The notes beneath the pieces are model-generated. The model did no database searches, was not told where the DNA came from, and worked only from the letters and a program-made list of their open reading frames with translations. The position numbers and the translations under genes are program-made. This document shows, one piece after another, positions 32,235 through 42,619 of a DNA stretch of 64,000 nt (position 1 is its first letter; each line of letters begins with the position of its first letter). The stretch lies in assembly GCA_021029095.1 (NCBI GenBank), contig JAJOHG010000039.1:236551-300550 (forward strand). Direction: 5' to 3'. The DNA comes from Phellopilus nigrolimitatus (Eukaryota > Basidiomycota > Agaricomycetes > Hymenochaetales > Hymenochaetaceae).

Positions 32235-34085
32235 TTAGAAACTTCCAAGATCAAGCGCTTTCGCCGCAATCTCCGCGAGGTAGACCGCTGTCTCCGCAAG
32301 GACAACGATGCGCCCGTTCCCTGCGAAGACCATATTCGACGACGTCGTGCCGAGAAATATCTTCCCGATGAGCTCGCCGGAGGGGTTCCATACCTTCGTT
32401 TTTGATTTCGCGTATCAGTCGTAGAGGTACACACTATGGAAGAAGCAGAAGGCACACCTGCACGCCGTCACCCGTCCCAGAGTATACGTTCCCCGCCGCG
32501 TCGAGCTGGATGCCGTCCGGGATGCCGGTGTCAGTGTACGCGAACACGCGCCGGTTCGCGAAGGCCTGCGTCGTCGGGTGCACGTCGAACGCGTATCTGT
32601 CGGCAGGTAAATAAACGCGCGCGGAGAGGAAACGCAGTGTGCAGTGCACGCACATCGTCGCGGGTGCGGTCTGGTTCACCCCGAGGAAGCCGCCCTGCGC
32701 GCCCGTGTCTGTACTGTACATGCAGACGCGCCTCAGTCTCTCGCTGCGACGCGCGGCGGGCCGTTACTCACACGAACGCGGTCTTACCGTCCCCGGAGAA
32801 CGCGACGCCATTGCACCGGTCGAAGCCGTCCGCAACGACGCGCAGCGAGCCCGTGTCGGGGTTGAGGCGGTACACCTGGTTGGGGAGCGCGGGCAGGGGG
32901 CGGAAATGGCCCAGGAATCCATACCTGGCGCTTCAGTCAGCCTTCTCTCGATGGCTTGGGACAAAAACAGCGGACTGACGTGACGTCCGTGAAGAAGACA
33001 TTTCCGCTCGTCGGGTGCACCTTGAGGTCGTTGAGTGAATTGAACTGCCGCCCGAAGAAGTTGTCGAGCAGCACAGTGCTGTTGTACGGCGGCGCTGGGT
33101 GCACGCGCACGAGGCTCGGCGGAAGCGGCCCTCGCCCAGAGGTAGCGAGCAGGATCTCCCCGTTGAAGGGCGTCCCGCCGTTCGTCATCTGGATCGCGTC
33201 GTCGAGTGGAACCTATTCTTCAACATACTTAACTGACTGAGCTGCGGAAGGAAAAAAAAAAAAAAGACAGGACCAGGAAGGACCAGGAATCGAGAGGCGC
33301 GAAGCGAGACGGTCTGTAAGATAATGTAGGACTGGAAAGGAGGGGCTTGAAATGGTTTTATGTTTTCCACATAAATTCCACAACATAATTGTAGACCGCA
33401 TCTTCTGCGCATAACGAAGCTGGGAAATAGAATAGACCGACTTTGACAGAAAAAGGAAGATGGATTGAAGAGGTTACGTTTAACGCAGGTTCTCGAGCTC
33501 CAAAACCCTTTGCTATCTTCCAGACCAGTCTAGTAGTGGCAAGAGACGCACCTCTGTGTAATTGACAAGTCCACCGGCTTTGATGGCAGGATCTCCCAGC
33601 GCGATCTTCGAGACCTGGTTGTTATGCTCGAGGTCGCTCATGCCGAGCGCCCCGCCGTCATTGCTCGCGAAGAACACCTCGTCCGTCGCGGCGATCCACA
33701 CGGGCGCCTCGTGTGCGAACGCGAAGGACGCGTTGCGCGCTATCGTGCGGAGCGACGGCGTCGGGCCGAGGACGTCAAGGAAGTCGCGCGAGAAGATCTG
33801 GAAGAAAGGCGGTGTGGTTCCGGAGGGGTTGAAGAACTGCGAGTCGTTGCGGAAGGACGCAGACGACGCGCCAAGGACGGCGAACGAACGAGGGTCTACG
33901 AACTACATGGCACGCGTTATTCTTTTACATTAAAGCTGAAGATAAGAGATGAGACATACGACAGACTGGGGTGGGAGGTCAAACCCTCCGCTGGTCGTGT
34001 TCCCCGTACCAGCCCCGCGCGCCCCGCCCGAGTACTCGACCGCAAACAGCGCCGTAAGCGCCGCGAGTATCAGCATAGCGACCAT
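32235..34085 (-). CDS. SMP-30/gluconolactonase-like lactonohydrolase, copy 2
   Basis: Tandem paralogue of 27924-29438 with the same proposed lactonase role. Seven exons fit: 34085-33963, 33902-33552, 33212-32980, 32924-32772, 32713-32654, 32596-32458 and 32393-32235, totalling 1,218 nt (405 aa). Exons 2 (351 nt) and 4 (153 nt) are the same length as in copy 1, and the last two sum to 298 nt, exactly the single last exon of copy 1. The signal-like N-terminus is MVAMLILAALTALFAVEYSG. Propeller motifs NSLNDLKVHPTSG, GVAFSGDGKTAFVTDTGA and GIPDGIQLDAAGNVYSGTGD are intact. Intron 2 is 339 nt (52 nt in copy 1) and contains a poly-A tract and a GACCAGGAAG repeat. TTATAAAG at about 34193 is a likely TATA box. 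Confidence 0.9.
32394..32457 (-). other. Intron present only in lactonase copy 2
   Basis: 64 nt, GTGTGC...CGAAG, splitting the codons for GVQ and VWNPSG. In copy 1 the same codons are contiguous (near 28080). Removing it restores the identical reading frame and exon length. Confidence 0.85.
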
Positions 34086-34957
34086 GAATGCTGACGAGTT
34101 TGAATTGTGAGGTTGGGTGCTGGGGGTCGGCTCAGGACTCGTTTTCTCCTCGCCCTTCGCTGCTGAGAGCTGCCGAACAGTAGGTCAGGCGGCGTTATAA
34201 AGGGGAACAGTAATTATACGACGCACCGGGCCAGAGCTAGCGTTGGCACCTGAGCTCATGAATGGTAGTGAGAAGCCAGAAGCGCGCAGACCGTGCCGGA
34301 TTATAGCGTGTCTTTAGACACTTTAGACACGGCCGTGAACGTGCACGTCGTCCGCCTTGGCCACATGACCGTCCTCCAGCAGCGAGTGCTCTCTGCTCGT
34401 CGTCGACGATGAAGGTCAACCGTGTACCTTGGCGAGAGCGTGTGATCAACTTGAAACTATCGCGAACCTATTGCTTGAGGTCGACAATCGAAGTTGAACC
34501 TCTGTCGTGCCAGCGCTTGGAACGCGGCTTGCTGTCGACATCGATGTCAACTCTGCAGGACGAACCTCGAGCAGCCCGATTACATCAAGCTTAGACTGCA
34601 TAGAAGAGCTGGACCGGACGAAAGTGTGCATTTCCTTCTCATCAGGTATTGAAAATCTCATGTTCGTCTAACGTAGCGGTCCAAATCTTCTGCAAAAACA
34701 TCCTCGATGCGTCCAACCCGACCCTTCTTCCAAACAAATCCTCTCGCATGAAAGACATTTCCTTTCCGCGTGCCGGATCCTTTGTCTATTATTCATAGGA
34801 CAGGCCGTGTAAAGTGCAAACGCAACATTCCAGAAGTCGCGTTTAAAAGCTCGAATTACTCAGGCGTTCGCACCATGCAGTTTGTCTGATTATCCAAGTC
34901 CTCATCCGGTCTCGCCTTCAAAATCCGAGCCATCAAGGAGCTGTATTTTGTCTCGCA
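34086..34957. other. Upstream region of lactonase copy 2, no gene
   Basis: Promoter side of the lactonase followed by sequence with only short unmotivated frames. Confidence 0.45.
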
Positions 34958-35431
34958 TTAAATCGACCAGGATATCGACCCGCTCATGAGCTCGACAGGC
35001 TTGTGCCATCTGGAATACAAAATTGTGACATGATAACTTGGAAAATCAGGCCTTTTCTGTTGAAACTCGAACGTCTCGGATCCCGCATCTTTTGTCTTCC
35101 TCGCATACAGTTCGTGAGCATGGGAATATATACTTATGGCGTTGAAGTATGCGATAATGATGGCATCTACTGCCGCGATAAGGGGGCAAGTAACCCGATA
35201 GACGCGTTCTTTTCCTGACTCTTCCCTCGCTAATACATGTGCCTTTGATATGTGTTCATTCCGCTGCTTTTGCACCCGCATGCGAAGTTCAAGACGAAAC
35301 TTGGTGAGTAATGGAGAGTCGTCGTGATGTCCGTTGATGAATTTGATGTCTAGAATGCGGTATCGGAACAATTGACTTCGCGTTTCGCCGATAGGATGAT
35401 TGATTTCGCCCATCTGTATGATCAAGGGCAC
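34958..35431 (-). CDS. Hypothetical protein, 157-codon ORF
   Basis: A single open frame ending SGSISWSI-stop. It contains no family motif I recognise, no repeat in this window, and no clear exon neighbours. The amino-acid composition is ordinary and the frame is long for local AT content, so it may be real, but nothing else supports it. Confidence 0.25.
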   Translation of the reverse strand: MPLIIQMGEINHPIGETRSQLFRYRILDIKFINGHHDDSPLLTKFRLELRMRVQKQRNEHISKAHVLAREESGKERVYRVTCPLIAAVDAIIIAYFNAISIYSHAHELYARKTKDAGSETFEFQQKRPDFPSYHVTILYSRWHKPVELMSGSISWSI

Positions 35432-36148
35432 CTTACCATTAATTCAGCCCAACTTCGCGCTTCTAAAGACGCCTTATAACTGCGCAATAAGGAATTTGAC
35501 TTGTGACTAAATCCCGCTATCGCTCCCGGACCTGGACCTGAGTCTCAAGGTAAAAATCAAATCAGCACTTCATCCCTGTACCTGCGCGCTTCATCTTACT
35601 CTTTTCTTCCTTTCTCATCGACTCGCAGGATGTCGCGCAGAACATCTCCAGGTAAAACGTAAAAACATGACTGACAAGGACGTACGATCATAACGTCTGA
35701 CAATCCATGTGCTTTTTTTTTTTTTTTTTGCTCATATCAAAATAAACATCATCTTCTTGAGCCCACAAGCTTCCTTATTGCGTGCCTCTCGCAGATACCT
35801 ATTCTAAGGTCTTCTATTTGTGTCATAGTCGTCAATGTACAATATTTTTGCTCTCTCGGCGTGAAAAAATATTTGTAGATTTTAATATATGTACAATCGC
35901 CTAGCACTCGAAGTACCAGTATATGTGCTGGAAAAATCTGCTGTAATCGCACATGGGGGGAAGGAAAGAAAGAGAGAAACAATGGGATAACGACTACGTC
36001 GGCCTAGTTGACGCCAAATGCATAGAAAATAAAACCATGGCAGCATGAACGGGTATGAAGTATAAGATGATGCTCGAGACCATGAGCTATGCTGTAGAGA
36101 GGCCAGACGAGCAATGGATCCTTGCGGCCGCCACCACTCAGCAAACTG
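35432..36148. other. AT-rich intergenic region with a poly-T tract
   Basis: Includes a run of about 18 T near 35709 and no supported gene. Confidence 0.5.
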
Positions 36149-36237
36149 TCAAATACCTACTGCGAGTACCAACAAGAGAAGCATGAGTATAGGCGTAGGC
36201 AGGATGCCATTGATGACCGAGTCCTCAGGCAATGACC
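36149..36237 (-). pseudogene. Orphan last exon encoding a hydrophobic C-terminal tail
   Basis: On the minus strand, after a good acceptor (TTTACTTCTGCTCACCAG), the frame reads SLPEDSVINGILPTPILM and LLLLVLAVGI-stop. This is the shape of a GPI-anchor signal or tail anchor. The sequence upstream on that strand gives only a short SSSQLAKGDDNTGHVCGA frame that ends in a stop, and no body of the gene could be found. It may be the end of a lost cell-surface protein gene, or of one whose other exons I missed. Confidence 0.35.
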
Positions 36238-38100
36238 CTGGTGAGCAGAAGTAAACAGAAAAATAAATGAACTAGATGCGAGGGCTGCAAGAAACATATA
36301 GACGAAGCGTAACTCAACAGCGAGCTCTCGTCAAGCACCGCAGACATGGCCGGTGTTGTCATCGCCTTTCGCCAGCTGCGAGGAGCTCAGGCTGGGGCTA
36401 AACAGGCAGGTGCATACATATGATATCAGCAGCCCTCCTTTTATGCCCCTCGAATTTCATAGTATTGCTGATTACTCAGCTCAAACGAACCGTAAGCGTG
36501 ATGCCCGGTTATACATCGCAGAAACCGGTTACACCGTCGCGGCATGTGCGTAAATGCGAATGCTGTGATTACGAGATTTAAATCAATATTAACTTTATTG
36601 AAGCAGATCTCTTAGATGAGCCGAATTTTTCTCTTAATGGACAGAGAAGCATTGGCGCTGGAAGTAGATAAGCTCACGTTGGTTTCGTCGAATTGCATGG
36701 CTAGCCACAGTCTCCGGACACACAATTTCCCCAAATGGAACGGACTTCCAAATGCATTACACACGCCACCGAGCTTGAGCATGTGGTTATCTGCAGCGTT
36801 CAAAAATGTTGGCAGGGGAAGTATCATAGAGGTATATCACACGCACAAGTTTATACGTACTCAGTGAATGGTCCGATACTGTCATTTCAACTCTGAGACT
36901 CCGAATCCATACCAGGTGTGTGGGTTGCTGTTCTTTCCGTTGACCCGTATCCACGGAACTGAACCGCCAGATTATATCGGAACCAAGTTCTAGTTTTAGA
37001 AATTCGACGAATGTGTTTCTCGGTCGCGGATGATCGGATCTCCACAAAAACCCGCCCGCGATTGCTCTCATTGTGGTTCAGAACGCTAGAAGCATGTGCG
37101 GCCAGCCTATTGCAGTGCAATTGACAGCCATTTCTCGCAAATTCCCGATGACATTCCAAAGACTTAAACTTACGCTACTTACTGGAGGTAAACTAGAAAG
37201 TAAGTTATTACCGTGAGTTTTCGCGGGAGGAGCCTTGGTGCGTATGTCCTTGAATTTATCTTGTTGTCACCCAGGCGTTTCCATCCAAAGCTGACTGATG
37301 TGCTTCCTTCATTCAGTTGACGCTCAAGATCTTCGCCCGCGCATTAGTCTCCCGCGATGAATCGAAAATGCCGAAACAATTAGCGACGTGATGTTCCATC
37401 TCAAGTTGATCTTGGAAGCATAAACGTTCTACGGCATGATTTGTGCCTTCGTCTCCGCTCTTTTTGCGATAACGGAGATCTCGACAACGCTCATATATTG
37501 CTTCTCTGGATGCTTCGGAGAACCCTTGAGTACGCATGTTTCCGCGACTGTGCCGCATCCCGCATTCTCTATCCGAGTTTCTGCACAGTAGATAACACGT
37601 TCAAAGATCGTCTCTCTCGAATGGGCCTCCTCCATCAAAAAATCTTTCCTAGCAGTCAATGATCATCCGCGCGACCGACATTCGACAGTGCATGCACACA
37701 TCCTCGTGTCGCTGGTGCATGTTTGACATCAAGCTTGTTGTGGTTCTCAGAATTTGTCTAATCAGTAGTCTTCCAATATAATGCAGCCCAGCGCACAAGA
37801 GCCGAGCACCTGGACCCTTTCGGCTTCGCGGGAAGCCGATGGTACCCTGGCACAGCCGTAGTGGGTATCGCTGATAGTGAGGGCTTGAGTGGCCTCCTTT
37901 GGTTGTAATATCCATCCGACTCGGTATCGCTCACTCGTTAAAATCATTTTAGAAATATGTCTAGTGCTTTCAAATAATTTAAAACATGCTAACGATCCCG
38001 AAAGTAAGTGAACTATTTGTGGAGGATAGAGACTCGTAAATTTGCAGACCGTATGAAGTAAATGCTCACGAACCTTCAGGACGCCTGACATAGGACTATA
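36238..38100. other. Degraded region without a supported gene
   Basis: Frames at 36612-37160 on the minus strand have a leucine-rich flavour (IRSLRVEMTVS, LPLPTFLNAADNHMLKLG) that may be an F-box/LRR relic, but they are broken and short. 37300-38100 shows nothing recognisable. Confidence 0.35.
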
Positions 38101-38139
38101 GATGTACAAGCCCTTGCAAAGTTATGAAATAAAACTTCA

Positions 38140-38501
38140 TTACGCTACCATATGTTCCTCCGCTATCATCGGGGTCGACTTCGGGTGGATTGCCATACTC
38201 ATGTCCCGCACTTTTCGACTCCTGGATAGACGGGGCCTATTACTCACATAAAATAAACTGGAAGAGCACTTCCGAGGAGGCATCATGATCGAGCTGCGGA
38301 TGAACCGGGATGACGGGAAGGCTCTTTGATATTCCTTGCCTCGCGAACCTCTAAATCTGGTTCCTTGGGTTCGACAAGTGTGCCTCCAAGGAATGTTGAA
38401 GATCTCCATTCCGTCCCGTACTGTGCTTCACGAATAGACTTGAGTTTGGTATGCGTGGATGATCGGCAGCGAGAAACGAAAGAACAGCGCATCACGAACA
38501 C
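38140..38501 (-). pseudogene. 5' remnant of a FunK1-related pseudokinase gene (module 1)
   Basis: Reverse-strand frames here (GGTLVEPKEPDLEVREARNIKE) match the pieces GGTLVEPKEPGLEASHERK at about 57420-57500 and, less well, 45340-45440. In those places they precede a FunK1 C-lobe. Here the C-lobe itself is missing. It lies directly downstream of the intact zinc-finger gene, as in the other two modules. Confidence 0.5.
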
Positions 38502-38745
38502 GTTACGTCACGCGATTGTTACAAGCTCCAAAGAAATCACATTTGATACAGCCCTTGATCGAAATCCATTCTGTTTCTACAATGTGTAATATTACAAATA
38601 ATTAAAAATAAAGATGAAGAGATCAACCAATACAAATTCTACCCGTACAAATACGTAACGCTGACTGGAGTTCAACGGAGGGATGGTTGGAATGCCGTGA
38701 AGGGGAAAAACATTTCAGACAAAGTACTTCTCGCGTGTTTCTCTC

Positions 38746-40484
38746 TTATGTCTGCTGGTGGCCCGACTCAATCTGGTGTTCCTTCCGTTTCGACCCGCTA
38801 TCGAATTTCCCTCTGCACTGCGTACAAATCACGCACGAATCCTTCTTATGGCGAGGACCGTTCCTCTTCGTTTCCCGCCCACAGTCATTGCAACGAGCAG
38901 CGTTCAGCCCGTAGTCGTCCAAGATGTGTCGCACGAAGCTTTCCCAAGAATCGTACTTCTTGACGCTTGACACACGGCTGCGCTTGTCCCCTGCTTCCGT
39001 GTGCGCACAGTGCGGACACGAAAACTCTACCGACTTCAGGCTCTCTTCGAAATCTTGCCTGTGCATCTTCAGATGTTGACGAATGATGCCCTTCTCGAGA
39101 GGGAGCCTTTCTTGGCAACCTTTATAACTGCAGGCCAAATTTCGCTGGTCTCCGCCGTTCGTGCGGGGGGCTTCCTCCTCTGCCTTCCGTTTTAGATTCT
39201 GCCTTTGTGTCGCAACGGCCTCGGAGCGGCCAGTAGGATGAAGCGCTGACGGTTGCACTATAGCTAACTGGTGGAGGTGTTCACCGTGCGATTCGGTGGC
39301 GCCAGGGAGATTTTTGCCTGTCGGCAGCGGGGGCCTGTACTGCGATGACGTTGACGGGCTCGGAGAGCCGCATGACGACCTGAACGATTGTGGTCAATAC
39401 ATGAGGAGCTTCTAGTGCGAGGGAAATCCACTCACGGAGGGGTCGAATAATTGTTGGATTGCTCACTGTCATGCGAGACAGTGCTCGCATGTTCAGAGAC
39501 AGAGTCAGAAGCGGACACCTTAGCATCACTATAGGAAGGTAAAAACGCTGATTGCGGTAACAGAGACATGAGAACTCACAGGATGCCTGGTACCAGCACG
39601 CCCTTCCATGAGGGACTAAGAAGGGCGGGCAGAGGAGGTGACAATTTGCGCCGGAACTCCTCACCGGCGAACTCCAAGTCCAAGTCCAAGTCGCTTCCGC
39701 ACGAATGGTCGGCCGCTATGTCAAAGTCATCGTTCCTACCCAATGAGGGGATGTCTGACGGTCGAGCATCGAGCGAGGTCGAGGTCATCGATGCGAAGAA
39801 ATCGAACTCATTCAACGAGATATGCGACGAAGACGGTTTGGCGAGGGGCGAACCAGATGCAACTGGTCCTTCCTTGTTGCTACAAGATCGAGGATAGCGT
39901 CAGGTACAGAAATCGACGTAAAGCAGATGGGAGAAACCCTACCTTTGCCTTCTCCTCTCCTTCGGCTTCTGGGGGCCCTTTCCTTTCCACCTCGACGTCG
40001 GGAAGCAAACCATGGGTGCTGGCGAGTACTCTCCGTTTGCGACACTGTACCCCGGGCCGTCGTTGGCGACGTATACTCCCAAGCCCATATCCAAATCACT
40101 CCGGCGCGAATACGTACCTGCCATGCTGAATTGGTCTATCCTACTGAGCGAGGGGATGTCAGATGGTCCAGCACCGACCGAGGTAGAGATTGTCGACGCA
40201 TAATGAGGACCGAACATAGGAAGGTCATCCGAGGAGATGTCCGGAGAGGGCGGTTCAGCGACTGCCGAACCAGACGCAACCGGTGCCCCCTTCCTGCTAC
40301 AAATCATGGATGCGGTCAGGTGCGTAAATTAAAATAAAATAAAATAAAGGAAACGGTACCTCCGAGTTCTAAGCCCCTTCTTGGCTTTCTGGAATGCCTT
40401 CACCTTAGATTTGGGCTCCGGCGAGAGGCCCAAGGGTATGAACGAGTCTTTCCCCTTTGCGCCGGGGAGGAAGGCGTGCTCCAT
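38746..40484 (-). CDS. C2H2-type zinc-finger protein, module 1 (intact copy)
   Basis: Five exons fit: 40484-40360, 40296-39943, 39879-39580, 39528-39436 and 39379-38746, totalling 1,506 nt (501 aa). Exons 2 and 3 are related repeats (PVASGS...PSDIPSL...DLDL...PSWKG) of the same phase. The C-terminal exon holds the fingers: CSYKGC with HLKMH, CPHCAHTE with a long spacer to CNDCGRE and RHKKDSC, and CTQCRGKF with HQIESGH, giving about four Cys/His sites. A basic KRKAEEEAPR precedes them. It is probably a DNA-binding nuclear protein; targets unknown. The ATG (MEHAFLPGAK) is chosen because the exon upstream of it in this copy contains an in-frame stop. It is the only unbroken copy of three. Confidence 0.75.
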
Positions 40485-40866
40485 GAGTTCAGCGGGAGCC
40501 GGGGAACTAATGGCTAAGAGTTAGTTCAAGCCATATGCACTTCGTGAACGACGCGACGTACGATGAAGAGAATCTCATTGTTGAACAATTCGCGAGGGTG
40601 AGCGAGACGACTTGAGAATGTTGTTTGAGGATATGCGAATTAGAGCGCGATACGAATGAGATGTCCTTTGCCTGTAAGACGAAATGCAGTCGTCTGAAGA
40701 AGACAAGGGTTGGGTGCGAGAAGGGGATGATGAGTGGACTGAAGCAAGTTGAGAAAACTCAGAGCGCGCGTTCGAGTCGTCATTTTATGGCCAGCACGGG
40801 ACCGTGACAGGAGCGGGCCATCGGGCTTCCATTGTCGAATTCTCGTAAAAAGAAAAAAGTCCCATC

Positions 40867-41454
40867 CTAGCACATCAGAGCCAAAACACAGTCATAGATG
40901 CAGATGATATCCAGAACAGCCCAGATTGGGTCAGATTTTTGCGACCGGATAAACGGGCAGAACCAGTTTGGAAGCCAGCAACTGTGGGTCCACCAACACA
41001 TTCCTTTATCGGGAACGCCTTGTAAAAGACCACCACCTACACAATGAGAGAGGCTGCGCAAGGGTTGCGAGGGGACACCCGAAGCTCCTCGTGTTCTAGG
41101 AGTGGCAGCTTTGATCTGGACCCGGGTAAATTTGAGGACCCAACGTATTCCAGATAAACAGAGATTCAACCAATGAGCTTGCGTTTCTTTGTGCACCGGC
41201 TCGTAGGTGGTTCGGTCTTCGTTTTGATCTACTGCTGGAGCTGACTGCCGGTCCGGAAAAGCCGACAATGAGCGTAGCTTCGATACAGGGCACACCGAAG
41301 AAGACCTCTGAGACAGAAGACTTTCTAGACAGTCCACCGCGTCATCTCTAATGACACTGGTTCGGAAGCGTATGCCAGTCTTCAGCAAGGTCGGGAGGCA
41401 TACGTTGAACATGCAACATGGGAATGTCTTGGACTTCATAAGCAAGCACAACAT
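40867..41454 (-). other. Conserved 195-codon ORF (coding status unclear)
   Basis: The frame is kept, with only a few changes, in the duplicate at 59552-60139, both ending DCVLALMC-stop. Since that duplication is recent, conservation of frame says little. In the diverged third copy (47245-47523) the frame is broken, although TPRTQG and SDCVGGGPFQG are still visible. No domain is recognised. It may be antisense to or downstream of a real exon. Confidence 0.3.
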
Positions 41455-42121
41455 TCAGATTCAACCCCACCTTGCCAAACAGTCCGCAGCTCATGGTGTC
41501 CTTCGTACAGACGTCCGTCGCCTGCCGTCGCCTGAGCCGTCTTGGTCTACTGCCAGAGCTGACTACCACATAGGAGCCGACGGTCGACGAAACTTAGCCA
41601 CCTTGGAGAAGGCCTCCCGGGTCGTTAGATAATCCACAGCAGCATTCCTGCGCCAGTTCGTAAGCGTTTGTCTTTGGATAGACTGGGAGGCGTCCGATGT
41701 ACCGACACGGATGAATAACTCGCAAGAGCAACATTCAAATTCAAGCGCGTTTGGCCAAGCGCACTCTGTCGACATCCGCCAGTGCTAGCTCGTGCAAGAA
41801 CGATAGGAGCATCGCAGGCATGTCTAAGCAGTCATTTGTCTGTCCTTTGGAATAATAACTATAACCACAGGCTATTTTGACGCGTCATGAAGGACGACGT
41901 ACCTCTTTCAGTTTCAGCCCATTGATTCGCAACTACTCACTATCCGCTCAACAGTTCGTGCTTATATGGCAAACGAATCTTCTCTTTCTGCTGGACTCAT
42001 CCTGTGTTCTAGTCAAGGTATCAAATGAACTCAACAGCAGCACATCCAAATCCAGGGTAAATCTACCTCTAAATTACATCTCAGAGATGACGAGGAACTA
42101 TCTCCAAGGTGTAGACAATTA

Positions 42122-42610
42122 TTAGGTCTGTCGCCGTGTCCAGACCGGTCGCGCTAGTCCCGACAGACATTCGTTCGGAAGAAGCGCAGCCAGCAAAAAG
42201 ACAACTTTTGTCCACAGCACAAGAAGAACGAGATATGTAGAAGGCGAGTGGGAGAACCTTTTGACCTTAGCATCGAACATTGACTTGTAGTTTTGACAAT
42301 AGGGATACAGATCAATTTGCCAGCAGAAGTCTCGCTTTGTCCTGGCAGTCGTGACCAAATCCATCTCAACGCTGGCGGGAGGAAAGTGCAGCGAAATTGC
42401 ACCAAGACGTGCAACCGCCTTTGTGAGGCCCCGCTCGGCTACGCGAGTTAAAGTACTCGCGTTCCGTGCGGGGCCTGAGCATTTTCCGTAGCAGTCGAGA
42501 ACCCAGACAAGGACTTCATTATTCCCGGTGAGATTCGAGATTCGAGATTGCTGAATGCGCAAGCACGCAACCATAAACGTCAAGAGGAGAGATAATTTGA
42601 GTCGGTACAC
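42122..42610 (-). other. Conserved ORF interrupted in frame by a palindromic element
   Basis: The reverse-strand frame contains MDLVTTARTKRDFCWQIDLY and LVLLVLWTKVVFLLAALL, which match 48276-48641 (MDLVTKTKAKREFYQLIDLY) and 60783-61220. Agreement of protein sequence between well-diverged copies suggests a true exon of an unidentified gene. A 49-bp palindrome is inserted inside the frame (42427-42475) without breaking it. In the 61-kb copy a TAG replaces TGG after KRDFC. Confidence 0.4.
42427..42475. mobile_element. 49-bp palindromic mini-element with TGA target duplication
   Basis: It begins GGCCCCGCTCGGCT and ends GTGCGGGGCC, folding into a stem around a short AT loop. It is flanked by TGA on both sides. 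The diverged copy near 48470 lacks it, which defines an empty site. An orthologous insertion is at 61112-61160. Confidence 0.75.
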
Positions 42611-42619
42611 ACCTTTTAT

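Noticed and set aside
39822..40337. 171-codon forward frame
   Set aside because: Antisense to exons 2-3 of the zinc-finger gene.
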